Assembly: GCA_016785225.1 (NCBI GenBank)
Contig: JAFBJZ010000771.1
Span: 992,001-1,056,000, forward strand
Length of the DNA stretch: 64,000 nt
From: Psettodes erumei
Lineage: Eukaryota > Chordata > Actinopteri > Pleuronectiformes > Psettodidae
Reading direction: 5' to 3'
A program made the translations under genes and the position numbers. Of this stretch, positions 39,391-50,748 are shown piece after piece (within the stretch, counting starts at the first letter, position 1; every line of letters begins with the position of its first letter). The notes beneath the pieces are model-generated. The model did not search any database, had not been told where the DNA came from, and saw nothing but the letters and a program-made list of their open reading frames with translations.

Positions 39391-41700
39391 TTTTCACTAT
39401 TACCCTGAATCACACAGGAACTAATGCAACAGATAAATGCAAGAGAGGAAAACCTTGTTTAAGGGCTTAGTGGAAACAAATTACGGTACAGAGATGTTGC
39501 GTAGTCTTAGGGCACTTCCAAAACACTTGTAAACGCTGAAAATGAGCAGTGAGCTATCTGCACAAACCCAAGATGGAACCCTCCATTATGAAAAGCTCAT
39601 AATGTTGACCAAACAGCAACAAGACCAGCACTTAGACCAGCCCTCAAAAAATTTAAATAAAAAAATACATCTAATTCAGAAACTTTAATATGGGTTCACA
39701 CACTATGTATCTAAGACTGTCCTCCTGTAAAATAAAACACCATGGGTCAGGGGTCATCAACCAGAAGAATTTCAGATAAAATATTTATTCAAACCTAATT
39801 ATCCTATTATTGTTCCACTTTCTCACAAAATGTGTTATTTTTAGTAGCCCACATCAGTTATGAAATCCATAATAACTACATAATTAAGCCTAACCGAAGA
39901 GTGATGTTTAAAATCTGTTATTCCCGAAACATAACTGAATTTTACAATCCTGATTGTTATAAAATACTAATGAACTTTAACTGGTGCTGTCATGCTGTGT
40001 CCTGACTGTTGGAATGAGTTTGCCCCCGTTCTTGCATGAAGATACAGCACAAGTTGCAGCTCCCTTCATAAAAGGCGGGAATTTGTTGCCTCACCAATAA
40101 CAAGCTGACAGATGGATTTATAACATCTTTACAATCTGCAGGTCAAATGCACATATTTGGGATCAGTAAGGCTTTGTTGAATTCATTATTAAATAATACC
40201 TAAAAGAAGTTCCTACACTGCAAATATTTGCCAAGTACTTAGTATACAGCTGTGTTTGCTGCAGCTATCCCTTCCTGACACTTCGTTGCTCTTCAGTTGC
40301 CACAGTAGCAGTAGTTGAAGCCTACAAATAATTGAAACATATTAATTTGATCATTAATCACACTCGTCAGACTATTCAGCTTTCCTACATATGTTTTTTT
40401 TTGGTACTCCATTTTGCTAATCCCTCTGAGGACTGTACTTCGAAAAAGATCTTATAGTTAGTGAAGTAAATACAGGTTTAAGCCTGAACTTAAACTGCTG
40501 TGAAAAGGATTATGTACATGATAGCAGATCGGTAAAAGCATATAAAAGTACCACCTACTGACCAATAAGCTCTCTTAGGACATTACATCACTGTTCATAG
40601 AGGATCCTGTGGAGCATGGTGGGCAAATCATGAGAGAGTTTCTGAGGAGGGCAAGTGTGTTCAGAGACTGGCAAACCACTTTGTGTTTCCCTAATGATTT
40701 TTTTTATGAGCATCCCTCATTATTACGGAGGGCCAGCTCCTCAGCAGGCCTTCATTGTTTGTTGTTGTAATGTTTTGGGGGGGTTGCCTTGCAGTAATGT
40801 CAAAACCATTTCATTCATTGAGCTTTTGTATACTGATATAATCCTACAACAGACTGATTGAAACACTAAACTCTTGTACACTCTTATATGTATAAGATAT
40901 AAAAGTAATTAAGCCTACTTACCACTTAGAATTATCTTTTTAGTTAATTTTTTATTTGCTCACAAGTCAGTTTGATACCATTACATCCACAGCTGAAAAA
41001 TGAAGACTAATATTTGTCATTAATATTGACATACCATGAGAAAATCTAGGTGTATACTGGATGTACTGTATATGTATAAATTGTAAACTTAATGAAGTGA
41101 ATTGAGAGTTTAACAGTAAAATAATTTTTACATTAACTTTTCTGCCAGATAGCTTAAGAGGATGAGTGAATCAACACCTCAAAAAGCTCAAGTAAAGAGG
41201 CAGCAAGTGGAGAAAACTTGGAGTCAGAGTCTGTACTTACTCTTTTTCTCTAACCTTCAACGTATACATAAAGCGTGCAAACTCATATGCACACCCACAC
41301 ACACATTCACACACAAACATAGGTATACACACACCATGAACACGCGCGCGAACACACACACACATACAGCCTTACCCAAACTCTACTCTGCTCATGTGTG
41401 AAATGAGCAAGGGTCTTATCTCTTGGAAACACACCACTGAGCCAGAGGAGAAGGAGAGAGAGGGAGACGCACAACGGGAGAGCAGGGAGGAGAAAAAGAA
41501 GGAAGAGGAGGGTGAGAAAGATTGAGAGAGAGGGAGGTGTCACATGGTATGCATGCTGATGACTGTGGACTTGGGAATCTGCTGCAGACTCTGGAGGTCT
41601 GAGGCTGAACCATGATCAACCTCATGTCTCTCCATTACTGACCTCAGCAAGTTATCACCACACACAGGTAACACAACACAACACAACACACGCTGACACA

Positions 41701-41731
<31 letters not shown>

Positions 41732-42030
41732 TATCCTAATTATCATATCTTATATGTTATGTGGTATGATTTCAGCAAATAAGGAAAAGACAGATAGCTG
41801 GGTTCAGGGTTAAAGAAGTTCAAATACTTTTTTTGTATTTCATGCAAAGATCCAGTGGTTTTATCATCAAAGACAAGTCTAATGGAGCCAAAGTACTGTT
41901 GTTGATAGAAGAGAATCCTATTGTTACTGTAGCATTGTAGATTAACTCTATATGCATGCTCATTGTAAGTCTCAGCAAACACAAAGGAAATAGTGGGAAA
42001 AACTAAACTTCAGAGCGGCTATGATCAATG
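39391..42030. other. Intergenic, CA-rich tracts
   Basis: Imperfect CA repeats at 41,290-41,372 include a CGCGCG patch. A purine-rich run lies at 41,440-41,540. A perfect CA tract lies at 41,705-41,730. No gene is seen. Confidence 0.65.
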
Positions 42031-42045
42031 GACTGTTGTCATTGC

Positions 42046-42081
42046 CATTTGATTCATATTTTTAAGAATATGAATCAAATG
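42046..42081. repeat. 15-bp perfect inverted repeat
   Basis: CATTTGATTCATATT (42046-42060) is inverted at 42067-42081 with a 6-nt spacer. An outer pair GTTGTC/GACAAC extends the symmetry with one small insertion. It adjoins a dispersed-repeat-like segment and may be its foldback end. Confidence 0.8.
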
Positions 42082-42099
42082 ACAACGTCGTCCACAGTG

Positions 42100-42560
42100 A
42101 GAGAGTGAAGTGAAGTGAAGTTTGCTTGTAAAGACAAGTTTCACCTGAATTTGCAGCTACCCTCTGCCTTTCGGAACTTTATGAATTTCAACTCATTGTT
42201 TTGTTGCTTGGACCACAGCTTTTCTATCCTGCTTCACTTTTGCTGCTGTCAAAGCACTGTTGTTGGAAAAAGCTCCAAAGTAGCTACAGTGTCTACAGCT
42301 GCCCATCTAGCATCAAACAGCAGACTAGCTAGTAAACATAGCAGAGCATTTAGCAGCCGAAGAGCCAGATTCCTCAGGAGTTCATTGAGACCAAAAGTAC
42401 AGCTAAAAGAAAGTACACGTTGGACTTACAACATCAAGTGGACAGTCCCAAATAATAGATAATGTTGCTCTGTAACTATGCATATAAATGAGCAACTGTT
42501 TGCTAACAAGTTCTCCATTGCAATTTAAAGGTGATGGTGAAGTCTAGCAACAGTTAGCGG
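42100..42560 (+). repeat. Dispersed repeat-like segment
   Basis: The phrases AGCAGCCGAAGAGCCAGATT and CTCAGGAGTTCATTGAGACC, followed by AAAAGTACAGCTAAAAG, recall a common teleost repeat (nonautonomous, class uncertain). The 115-codon open frame here is therefore not regarded as a gene. Confidence 0.45.
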
Positions 42561-45030
42561 TTAGCACTACTTTTGTTGATCCATGACCTCTATCCTTAAT
42601 TGAGTATTAATTTGAACCCTGTTCATTGGTACATTCTTAATTCCTTTCAGAGGGTAGGAACAAGAGACCTGTATGGTTGTTCCATTTGGATAATTTGCAT
42701 TTTTGTGACTGAACCTAATCAAATGGATTTTAATGTGATGAAGTCCAGCAACACTGGACATTATGTGACTTTAAAGTTTCTTAATATATGTTTGGTATCT
42801 CTGTACACGTCAGACAAAGTACTTTTGCTTTTATACTCCTAAAATTGTCATCTGTAAACCAGCTTGGAATTTTGTCCAATATTTGTAATTTTCCAAGATG
42901 ACCAACAACCATGCCGACCTTACACCGTGAGCGGCCCAGTTGTATGGAGGTTTGACAGGAGCGTTTAAACTTCTCCCTAAAGCTTTTTTTATTCATCACA
43001 CAAACAATTTCCAGTGTTTTGGGTCACCATGAATGATTCTGAAGAGAGGCTGTCGGAAAGTGTTTGCCATCTCCATTTGTATGATTCATTGTCTTTAGGT
43101 GACTGAAGCATGCAAAATGACATCATTCTTGGTGGAAGATCTAAGGGAGGCAGAGTGATGTAACCAGAAGGAAGGTTCGCTCATTCATAACTGGGCAACT
43201 GAGAAGGCAAGAAAGTTTTCAGTCGAACTGGAAATCATAACCAATGTGGGGAGGATGGAATCTGCCAACAAAGAAGGGGACTTTAAAAGCCTGAGCAAGG
43301 ACAAACAAGACTTGAAAACTGAAGTAGCACTGAGTTGGTAGCACTGCTTTCTCACAAAATGCAGTGGTGTTCTTGGCTTGACCAAAAGGACAGAAGTGAA
43401 AACACACAAAAGGTGTTAGATTTGATTTATTGGAAAGGCTACACAGTAAAGATAGTTCCGTTTCTTTGCCACATTTAAAAGAAGTTTTGGAACAGGATAG
43501 CATTAGCCCCAGAGTCCGAGATCAGAGGGACAGCCTAATTCAGGTTTAGTGTGGGATGACTGATCATTTTTCTCCTGGTAAAGAGGATTTCTGAGGCTGT
43601 AGTCAGGTCCTCCTATAAAATATGGTGTGGGTTGTCTAGCTTTTGGATTCTCTGATGGATTGCAGACTGGGTCATTATCTTGTCCCTGACAGAGTGATTG
43701 GCAACAGAATGGATCGTGGACATGCAGATTTGTGAGCCAAATCCCTCACTTGGGTCTGAGGTGCTGAAATCCCTCTCTTTCCTTGTACCCCACTTTTTTT
43801 AACCACACAGAAAACTTTGTTTTGCACCTCTAATAGTGACTCTGTGTATTTCTCCTGCTGCGTCAAATGCCTGCTGCCGTGGACTTCACCCACGTTCTGT
43901 TAAGTTTCTGTTGACACAATTAAAATCTGTTAAACAGACTTTTAAAAGACAGTAGACACCCTACTGTGGAAAGTAATAAGGAGAATTAATTAAACCAAAA
44001 TGGGAGTAAGGGAACAAGATGAATCCAGATGGGAACTGCTATGAAAGTGAGCACAGTGTGACCTCAAGTTTGAACAGATGCAAAATAACAGCTTCATCAC
44101 AAGATACCTTGGGCTCTACATTGTTAGACTGATAGTCAAGACACTACTTAAGAAGCACTCCTCTACGAATTTGTCAGTCAATGATGATTTATGACTAAAT
44201 ACCTAAATTCAGCATGATCAAAGGAATTATAATAGCAATCTTAGCACTTTCAAAGAAACAAAATTCATCTTTCCATCTTTTTTTGTGCAGACTACTGAAT
44301 GTTGGATTTGTTTTGTTGTGCTGTATTTATTTACATGAAGTTGGATCGGTGGGATTTCTATACATTTTCAACCATGATTTTGGATTTGTTAATGTAGTGG
44401 TTGGTCAAGTAAGAATGCACTGATGTTTGCCCATACTAGAATTTCAATAATTCCCCACTCTTTTTCTTTCTTACCACTGAATCACTGTCAGTCTACATAT
44501 GATTATTGCTGACGACTTGCTTCCTTATGCAGGGCTCTACCACCGCCTTGTGGTCAATGTGAGAAACTGGCTTGGGTTCAAATGGGAACATGGATTGAAG
44601 TGGTGTGAATTGCTGGAATCTTGTCATCGTTGACATGAACAGACACAGCGACAAATTAAAGAAGAAACTCGAATAAGAATTCAAAAAGAAAAAAGTCTCG
44701 AGGACTCAGGACTGGTTTGATGAATATGAATCTCATGCTTCACTTGCAGAATGACATTGTACCCTGTAAAATCAGACATAGTCATTCTACCACATTGGGC
44801 CATTTACAGTATGTACCTTTCCTAACCAGCAACATTACAAGTAGTATCGAGGGGTTTCATTGGGATGCCTCCAGGGTACATCACCAAACGTTGTACGTCA
44901 AGGAACATAAATGGACCCCAACTTTAACCTTTTTTTCTGGCAGTATAGCATGCAGTATACTGGCACTGTGGCTCCATCCTAAAAGTTGGTTAAATTCTTA
45001 TAGCTCTTAACTTTTTCAATCTTGGTAGTA
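42561..45030. other. Intergenic, no gene recognised
   Basis: AT-rich DNA with scattered short open frames lacking domains. The part nearest 45,030 may belong to the LINE whose tail follows, but I cannot read a protein in it. Confidence 0.5.
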
Positions 45031-45094
45031 AATAATTTCCCTTCAGGGATGAATAAAGTAATCTATCTATCTATCTTTCTATGTATCTATCTAC
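45031..45094 (+). mobile_element. LINE 3' tail with (ATCT)n
   Basis: The sequence TTTCCCTTCAGGGATGAATA leads into AAGTAATCTATCTATC. This is the typical 3' end of teleost CR1/Rex1-like LINEs: a short hairpin, then ATAAAGTA, then a tetranucleotide tail. The clade is by recall. Confidence 0.6.
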
Positions 45095-45448
45095 AAAGAT
45101 AAAAGTCGCATCAATCATAAGGGCAACATGAGTTAAACAATATTAAATGGTTAAATGCTGCATTAATGGCATGATTCAAAATTTTCTAGATTTTTGTGAA
45201 TATATGGAGGTACTTACAGACTGAGAGTAACTTAACCTGGGAATTGTGGTAACATTTTATTATGTGTTAGTTAGTTTTCCTCTACAGTGATAGACAGAAA
45301 AGACTGTGACATACTTGCAGGTCTGTTGTATTATACCAGGGTGTGATTGACAATTGAATTGAAAGATTATTATACTGTAGGTCAATTTCATTTGTAATGG
45401 AGGCATCCTTTGAGATGATATAAGAAAATAACTCTCCCACTTTCCCCA

Positions 45449-45500
45449 AATTTCCCCATCGTGGGATCAATAAAGTTTCTATTCTATTTCTATTCTATTC
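45449..45500 (+). mobile_element. LINE 3' tail with (TTCTA)n
   Basis: TTTCCCCATCGTGGGATCAA leads into TAAAGTTTCTATTCTA and further TTCTA units. It is a second LINE end of the same general type and orientation as that at 45,031, about 400 bp away. Confidence 0.6.
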
Positions 45501-45679
45501 ACTACTGCCGCCTTCACTTTCCTCCATTCCTGTACTCTGTTCACTATTGCAACTTTACCAATACTCACTGGGCGCTATCTTTAAAAAACATTTCATGACA
45601 AGTAAATATACTAAAGCGAAAGAAAAGAAGGAGAAAAAAAATGTACATGCAGCTTGGAGGAAGCTGCTCGGCGGTCATT
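45501..45679. other. Intergenic, just upstream of pttg1ip promoter
   Basis: A short unique stretch with an A-rich tract near 45,620-45,645. Nothing is recognised. Confidence 0.6.
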
Positions 45680-45909
45680 TGTGTTTTGGTTCCAAGTGTA
45701 AACCCCTCCCGCCCGGGGTGCTAAGGTTTGACAAAACGCGCTAACCCTACACTCCCAGGAAGTGACAGCAGTAGATAAGGACAAAATAGAAACAGAGAAA
45801 ACAGAGTCAGTGAGGGCTACAAAGGGCTGACGTTTACCCTCGACGAGATCATATTCTATATTTTTTTTATTCAGCGAAGCCCCCCAGCTGTTTGTCTGTG
45901 GATTTCATA
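45680..45909 (+). promoter_or_regulatory. pttg1ip: Putative pttg1ip promoter and 5' leader
   Basis: A GC-box-like CCCTCCCGCCCGGGG sits at about 45,705-45,719. An ETS/GABP-type AGGAAGTGAC lies at 45757-45766, about 150 bp upstream of the ATG. There is no clear TATA box at a suitable distance, which fits a broad, housekeeping-type promoter. The transcription start is not determinable from sequence. Confidence 0.5.
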
Positions 45910-46030
45910 ATGTCTTCTTTTGCAACTGAGAGACAAAGACTGAGCTCTTCGCTGTGTTTTGCTGCCGCTGTGCTGTGCGTTAGCTTTGTTAGCCTGGGGG
46001 AATGCCAGACGAGCCCACCACCGCCAGCTC
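45910..46030 (+). CDS. pttg1ip: pttg1ip coding exon 1 (signal peptide)
   Basis: This exon encodes residues 1-40 plus one base of codon 41. The product is a polar start, a hydrophobic Leu/Val/Ala core and then a Pro-rich TSPPPPA stretch, as expected for a signal peptide and a short mature N-terminus. The donor GTAAGT follows directly at 46031. The intron that follows is only 263 bp long. Confidence 0.92.
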
Positions 46031-49000
46031 GTAAGTTGAACATTCGAAGAATAATGAAGAGCGTTCGTTTGAAAAGCGGTGCAGTCATGTTGACAGGGGA
46101 CGTTTAGGTCACGTTTCGCGTGGCAATCCGAGGGAGTTTAGTGTCGTTGTGGTTTGTTCGTTCGTGTAACAGTGTTGTTTTTCCAAATACGTCACAGTTG
46201 GACGTGAATCCAGCCTCAGTCGCCTGCTCGCTGCTGTTCAAGGCTTTGCGTTGGTATCGAGTAGTGACGTTTCTGTTGTCCTTTTCTTTTCAGCTTGCTC
46301 TTCCTACAAAAACTGCGACACTTGTGTTCCACATGCCAAGGTAAGTTTGCCAAGACTCATTTGGGTGCATTGTGTGAAGGGTAGGACCAGACCTTTGCCC
46401 CCATGTGTCAAACGCCGTCCATAAATCGATATTATTATGATCTACAGTATAACCCCCCACGACACTACTAAAAAAAACATCGTACTGTATTTGTCAGGGC
46501 GATGGTTTTTGTTGTTGTTTTTTTACGCACACACGAGTGACGGATGTTGAGTTCACAACCTTGATGACGAATGCTGTTCATCTGGTTTCAATGGGAGATT
46601 ATTTCCCCTCAGTGATTTATCTGTTGCTGAGTTTCTTGATAAACTGAATACTTGTTTGACGCATTAAATGTAAAAGACTACAGAAAAATGTCTCTTGCAG
46701 TTCACAAAGCCGACGCTGTATTCTTCAAATAAGTGCTTGTGTCTGATCCACAGTACAGAATCCAAAGATGCTGTGTTTACTACCACATTTTTTTCTAACA
46801 AAGAGGCAAATCTTCATACGCTGGAACCAGGGAATCTCTGATCTTTGTGTTTTTTTTCTGCACAGTGTCTTTGGTGCCTCACCTCCAACAACTGCACAGA
46901 ATACCCCGTCAGCTGGTTGCTTCCTCCAGCGTCAGTGTGCCAGTTGTCTCAGGCCCGTTGGGGAGTGTGTTGGCGTGAGTTTACCGCTCTGATTATGAAG
47001 TGAAAGACGGCAATTGTGTCTGCTTTTCTCTTTAATTTGTCACTTCGCAAAGAGCGCAGTCATCCTGCAGGTGTTGCACTGACAACGATCACAATCACTT
47101 CTTTACCAGTGGACCACTGACCCAGCTAACTCTTACAAAAGTAGTTTTTTTTCTGGTTCTTGTAAAATTCCAAAATGCTCTTTTTTTTAAAAACTTGGCC
47201 CAAATCTGGTCAGGATGAAAGAAATTGTTCACATGGATGGAGCCTCTGAAGAGGAGAAAGCTTTTTCTGATTCTGATTCTGAGAATAAGACTAAATAACC
47301 TGTTACTTCTTAGAACTGCACGCTTCCTGTCAGACAGACAACACACAAATAACAACAGATTAATCTGAGCCACTGATCTCTAAGAGTAGCTAGTTCCTCC
47401 TCAGCAGTACGATGAAGAGGTGGAACCACTCCTACAGCAAGAAGTGAAAAATTAATTAAAACTGTCAGATTCTTTCCATTTAATTCAAATTACTAAGTGT
47501 TTGTGCTAGAGAACCTGTAGACATTCTCAAACTTATAATTAACTAATACTAATACTAAAAAAAAAACATATTGAACATTCAGCTTTGAGAGGTGTACTTC
47601 AGACAGGTTCGGTTGGGGGATTTAATACATTGATTTCTTAAGTCAAGGTATTTCACACCGTAAGACGGAATGAATTTTCCACCTTGTTTCACACATTGAT
47701 GCGTTATGTAGTTTTTGTCTTAATCAGGTGTGAGCAGGAGGATATAAAAACGACAGCGACAGATACAGGGAGCGAATGTGCTTCAAGCAAGTTACGGAAA
47801 ACTGGAGAAAAAGTCAGCAAGGCCACAGTGCCAGCTGCGGGCATTTGGGATTGAACCCATACCTGGCCTCCAAGCTAGTACACCCAGGGAAAGGAGATAA
47901 GTGCTGTAAGAATAGGGGTTTACAACAAACAAAGTAACCACCATCGGCCACCACCAAAAAAAGAAAAAAACATATCTGCTTATCTGTGTGCTGAGAAGCA
48001 GATTTTTGGAGAGAATACAGTTGCATTGATTGTGCTGACCTAATAGTGAGGATCCACAGTTACACAATCAGGAAACTAATTTGCATTCTTTGCCGCCTGA
48101 TCATTGAGTGTTTTGTCACAAACCTGGCAGTTAATACATTACCAGCAAGAGCTGATGATCACACAGTACATATAGTGCTGAGTTTCAACACTTCAACACT
48201 GAGTGTCTTAGTTATGATTTAGCAGGAACTGAAAGTGCGGCGTGCATTTTCATCGCTACGGTGAGAAGATCAGCAGTGTTGCAGGGAAGTCAGCAGGTGG
48301 CGCCATTGCAAAACAAGTATATTCGTGCCATTTGAATGAAAGAGGTGCCTCAGAGTTTCAGGGTTCACGACGTGTGTCACTGCAGAATGAACAATGTCAT
48401 AATAAATGACTACGAATGTTAATTATTTGTCGTCTTGCGCAATGCAGTGAACTTTGAAGCCCTGATCATTGCCCTGGCTGTGCTCGGTGGAGTCATCCTC
48501 ATCAGCATTGTTGTATGCTGCTGCTGCTGCTGCTGCTGCAAGAAGCGTCGGGCAGGGTAAGTCTAAACGACAAGCCGACCGCATGTCAATCAATGTGTTT
48601 GTTATCCTTTTAAGTGGCCTTCAAAGGCAGAAATGTCATTTTTATATATGATTTTTAGCAAATAGCGACTGGAAAATCCCCAGCATCGTTCTGTCAGACC
48701 TCTGACCTTGTGTAAAGTTGTGAATCACAAATAAGTAAATAATATTCGTTTATCCATCCATCAATCGCTGTCTTGCTACTTTTGATACAACTTTGAAGTC
48801 GCACTTAATGATTAATTCACCATATTATTAGGAGTTGTTGTTGTTACATACTGCTGGGGGGCACTGACAAACATTAGATGTCTGAGTCATGGCTGGTTTC
48901 CCGCTAAACCCCGCCCCTTGTGAAGTTTATTAATCAGTATCTTGAAAACCTAATCACATATCAACGGGGAGCTTGGTGTTCAGTGATGATGTTTTTTCCC

Positions 49001-50711
49001 TCAAAAAGGACACCTTTTATGGTCCAAAAGGCATATGTTGCATGGAGAAAAAAATGACCTAAATCGAATAACCCTAGTTTTTTCATAAACAAGCATGCCT
49101 TGTTGTTTGATGCCTGGATGCGACCCCAATAGTCAAGCGTTGAATCCACTGCACCCGCCATGTCTGCGAATCAGAGGTGTAACTCTGTGACACGACATTC
49201 TCGGGTACCGTGGGTGTTCGGAGTCTCGTTCATCTTTGACAGATAGAAATGGGATGAAGCGCTGCTGAGGAGAATCACCCTCAAGCGAATGAAGCGCTTT
49301 GTAGATGCATGTAATTTGTCACATCCCCGTGAGTGTGGTTGTCCTCTGCCTCGGCGAGCGGCGCTGATTCTAATGCTCTTGTTTGTGCCTCTTTCTGTCG
49401 TAAGGCCTGACAGAGACGAGGAGAGGTTTGCCAGGAGGAGAGAGGAGATCAAACAGCGAGCTGAGGAACGGTAAGAACTTCACTCCAGGTTGTCAGGGAC
49501 AAATTGGAACTGCGCTTCACGTGGTAGTATGTTTCTCTGCAATTAATAAGTGAAACCAGTATTACCGTAAACAGGCGTGTTTTTTTTTACCGTCTTGGGG
49601 AAATGTACCGCAAGGGGAAAATTTTCCAGGGGACGCCCTTGATCCACTTTGCCATACACTCCCGCTAAATATCGATTTTTGCACCGCTTCTGAAATGCTT
49701 CAGGTATCCCTGCTCCCTCGACGGCAACTTCCTCTTTATCGGTGAAACTTTGCCACCAGGGCAGAACCACAAGTTTCACAATAAAGTCTCGCCAAGTTTC
49801 TAACCACGTTTGAGGTGGAAGTGGTCTGCCCACAAGGAGGAGCTCGTCAAAATAGAAAATGTGGCACATAGATGTCTGAAACATCAAACCTTGCTGCCAA
49901 TGTTATATAAATGGCCACAACCAAAACTTAATAACCTCTTTGTTAGGTTACCCCCTGTGGACAAGGGGTTAAATCCCCAACCATAAACTGTGACGTCCCT
50001 GGTTCAGATCTGGGGCCTTCTGTTTGACCCCTCTGTTTCCTGTCAACTTTCCACCATGGCTGTCTAATATGAGAATAAAAATCTAGATATTGTTAGATTG
50101 TCAAAATGAAATGCAGACCAATACAAGTATAATGTAAATACAGTCAGTACTGTATCGTGGCACAAATGACCTAAAGATTTATTCCTCTGCTCTCAGTACA
50201 TCGGGTGTTTTTGCCTCTCAAGATATCCCAGCTCATCCTACAAGGGATTTCCTACAACAGAATAATTCATAGTCCCCAACAAAAGGGCCATTGTGTATCT
50301 GTGGTTCGAGCAACTGTGTGTGTGTGTATGTGCAGTCCCAATGAGTCCACGTCCCAGAGGAGGAGCTCAGCGTTTCTCTGCCCGCATCTCAGAACTCCTG
50401 TTGGATTGTCTGAGCAGCTGCTCTTTGGTAACGTGGTCAGAAATAGAGCGGGGCCACATCCTGTGGAGCATCGTCCACTGTCAGAGAAGCAGTGTGAGAG
50501 ACAGCGTCTCATACAGCGGTGTGTGTCAGAGCAGTCAGAATAGTCCTCTTGCTGCTCACCGCAAATGTTCAAGCCTTGTCTTTCTGTTCCTCCGAGGACG
50601 TCCTGGCGATGTGCTGGTGAGCAGGGCAGTCGTGCAGAAACGCAGTCAGTAACTGGTTTAGCATCGCCACTCGTGGTGCTGGGAACATCAAAGCCCCAGT
50701 TTACTGTGTGC

Positions 50712-50748
<37 letters not shown>

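Noticed and set aside
39748..39762. CAGGGGTCATCAACC, resembling a hAT transposon terminus
   Set aside because: No matching inverted terminus or 8-bp target duplication was found nearby, and 15 nt is too little to support an element.
42115..42462. 115-codon plus-strand open frame
   Set aside because: It overlaps sequence resembling a dispersed teleost repeat and has no domain.
45892..45909. TTG start upstream of the pttg1ip ATG
   Set aside because: It would only add six residues before a good ATG in suitable context. Non-ATG initiation is not needed to explain the protein.
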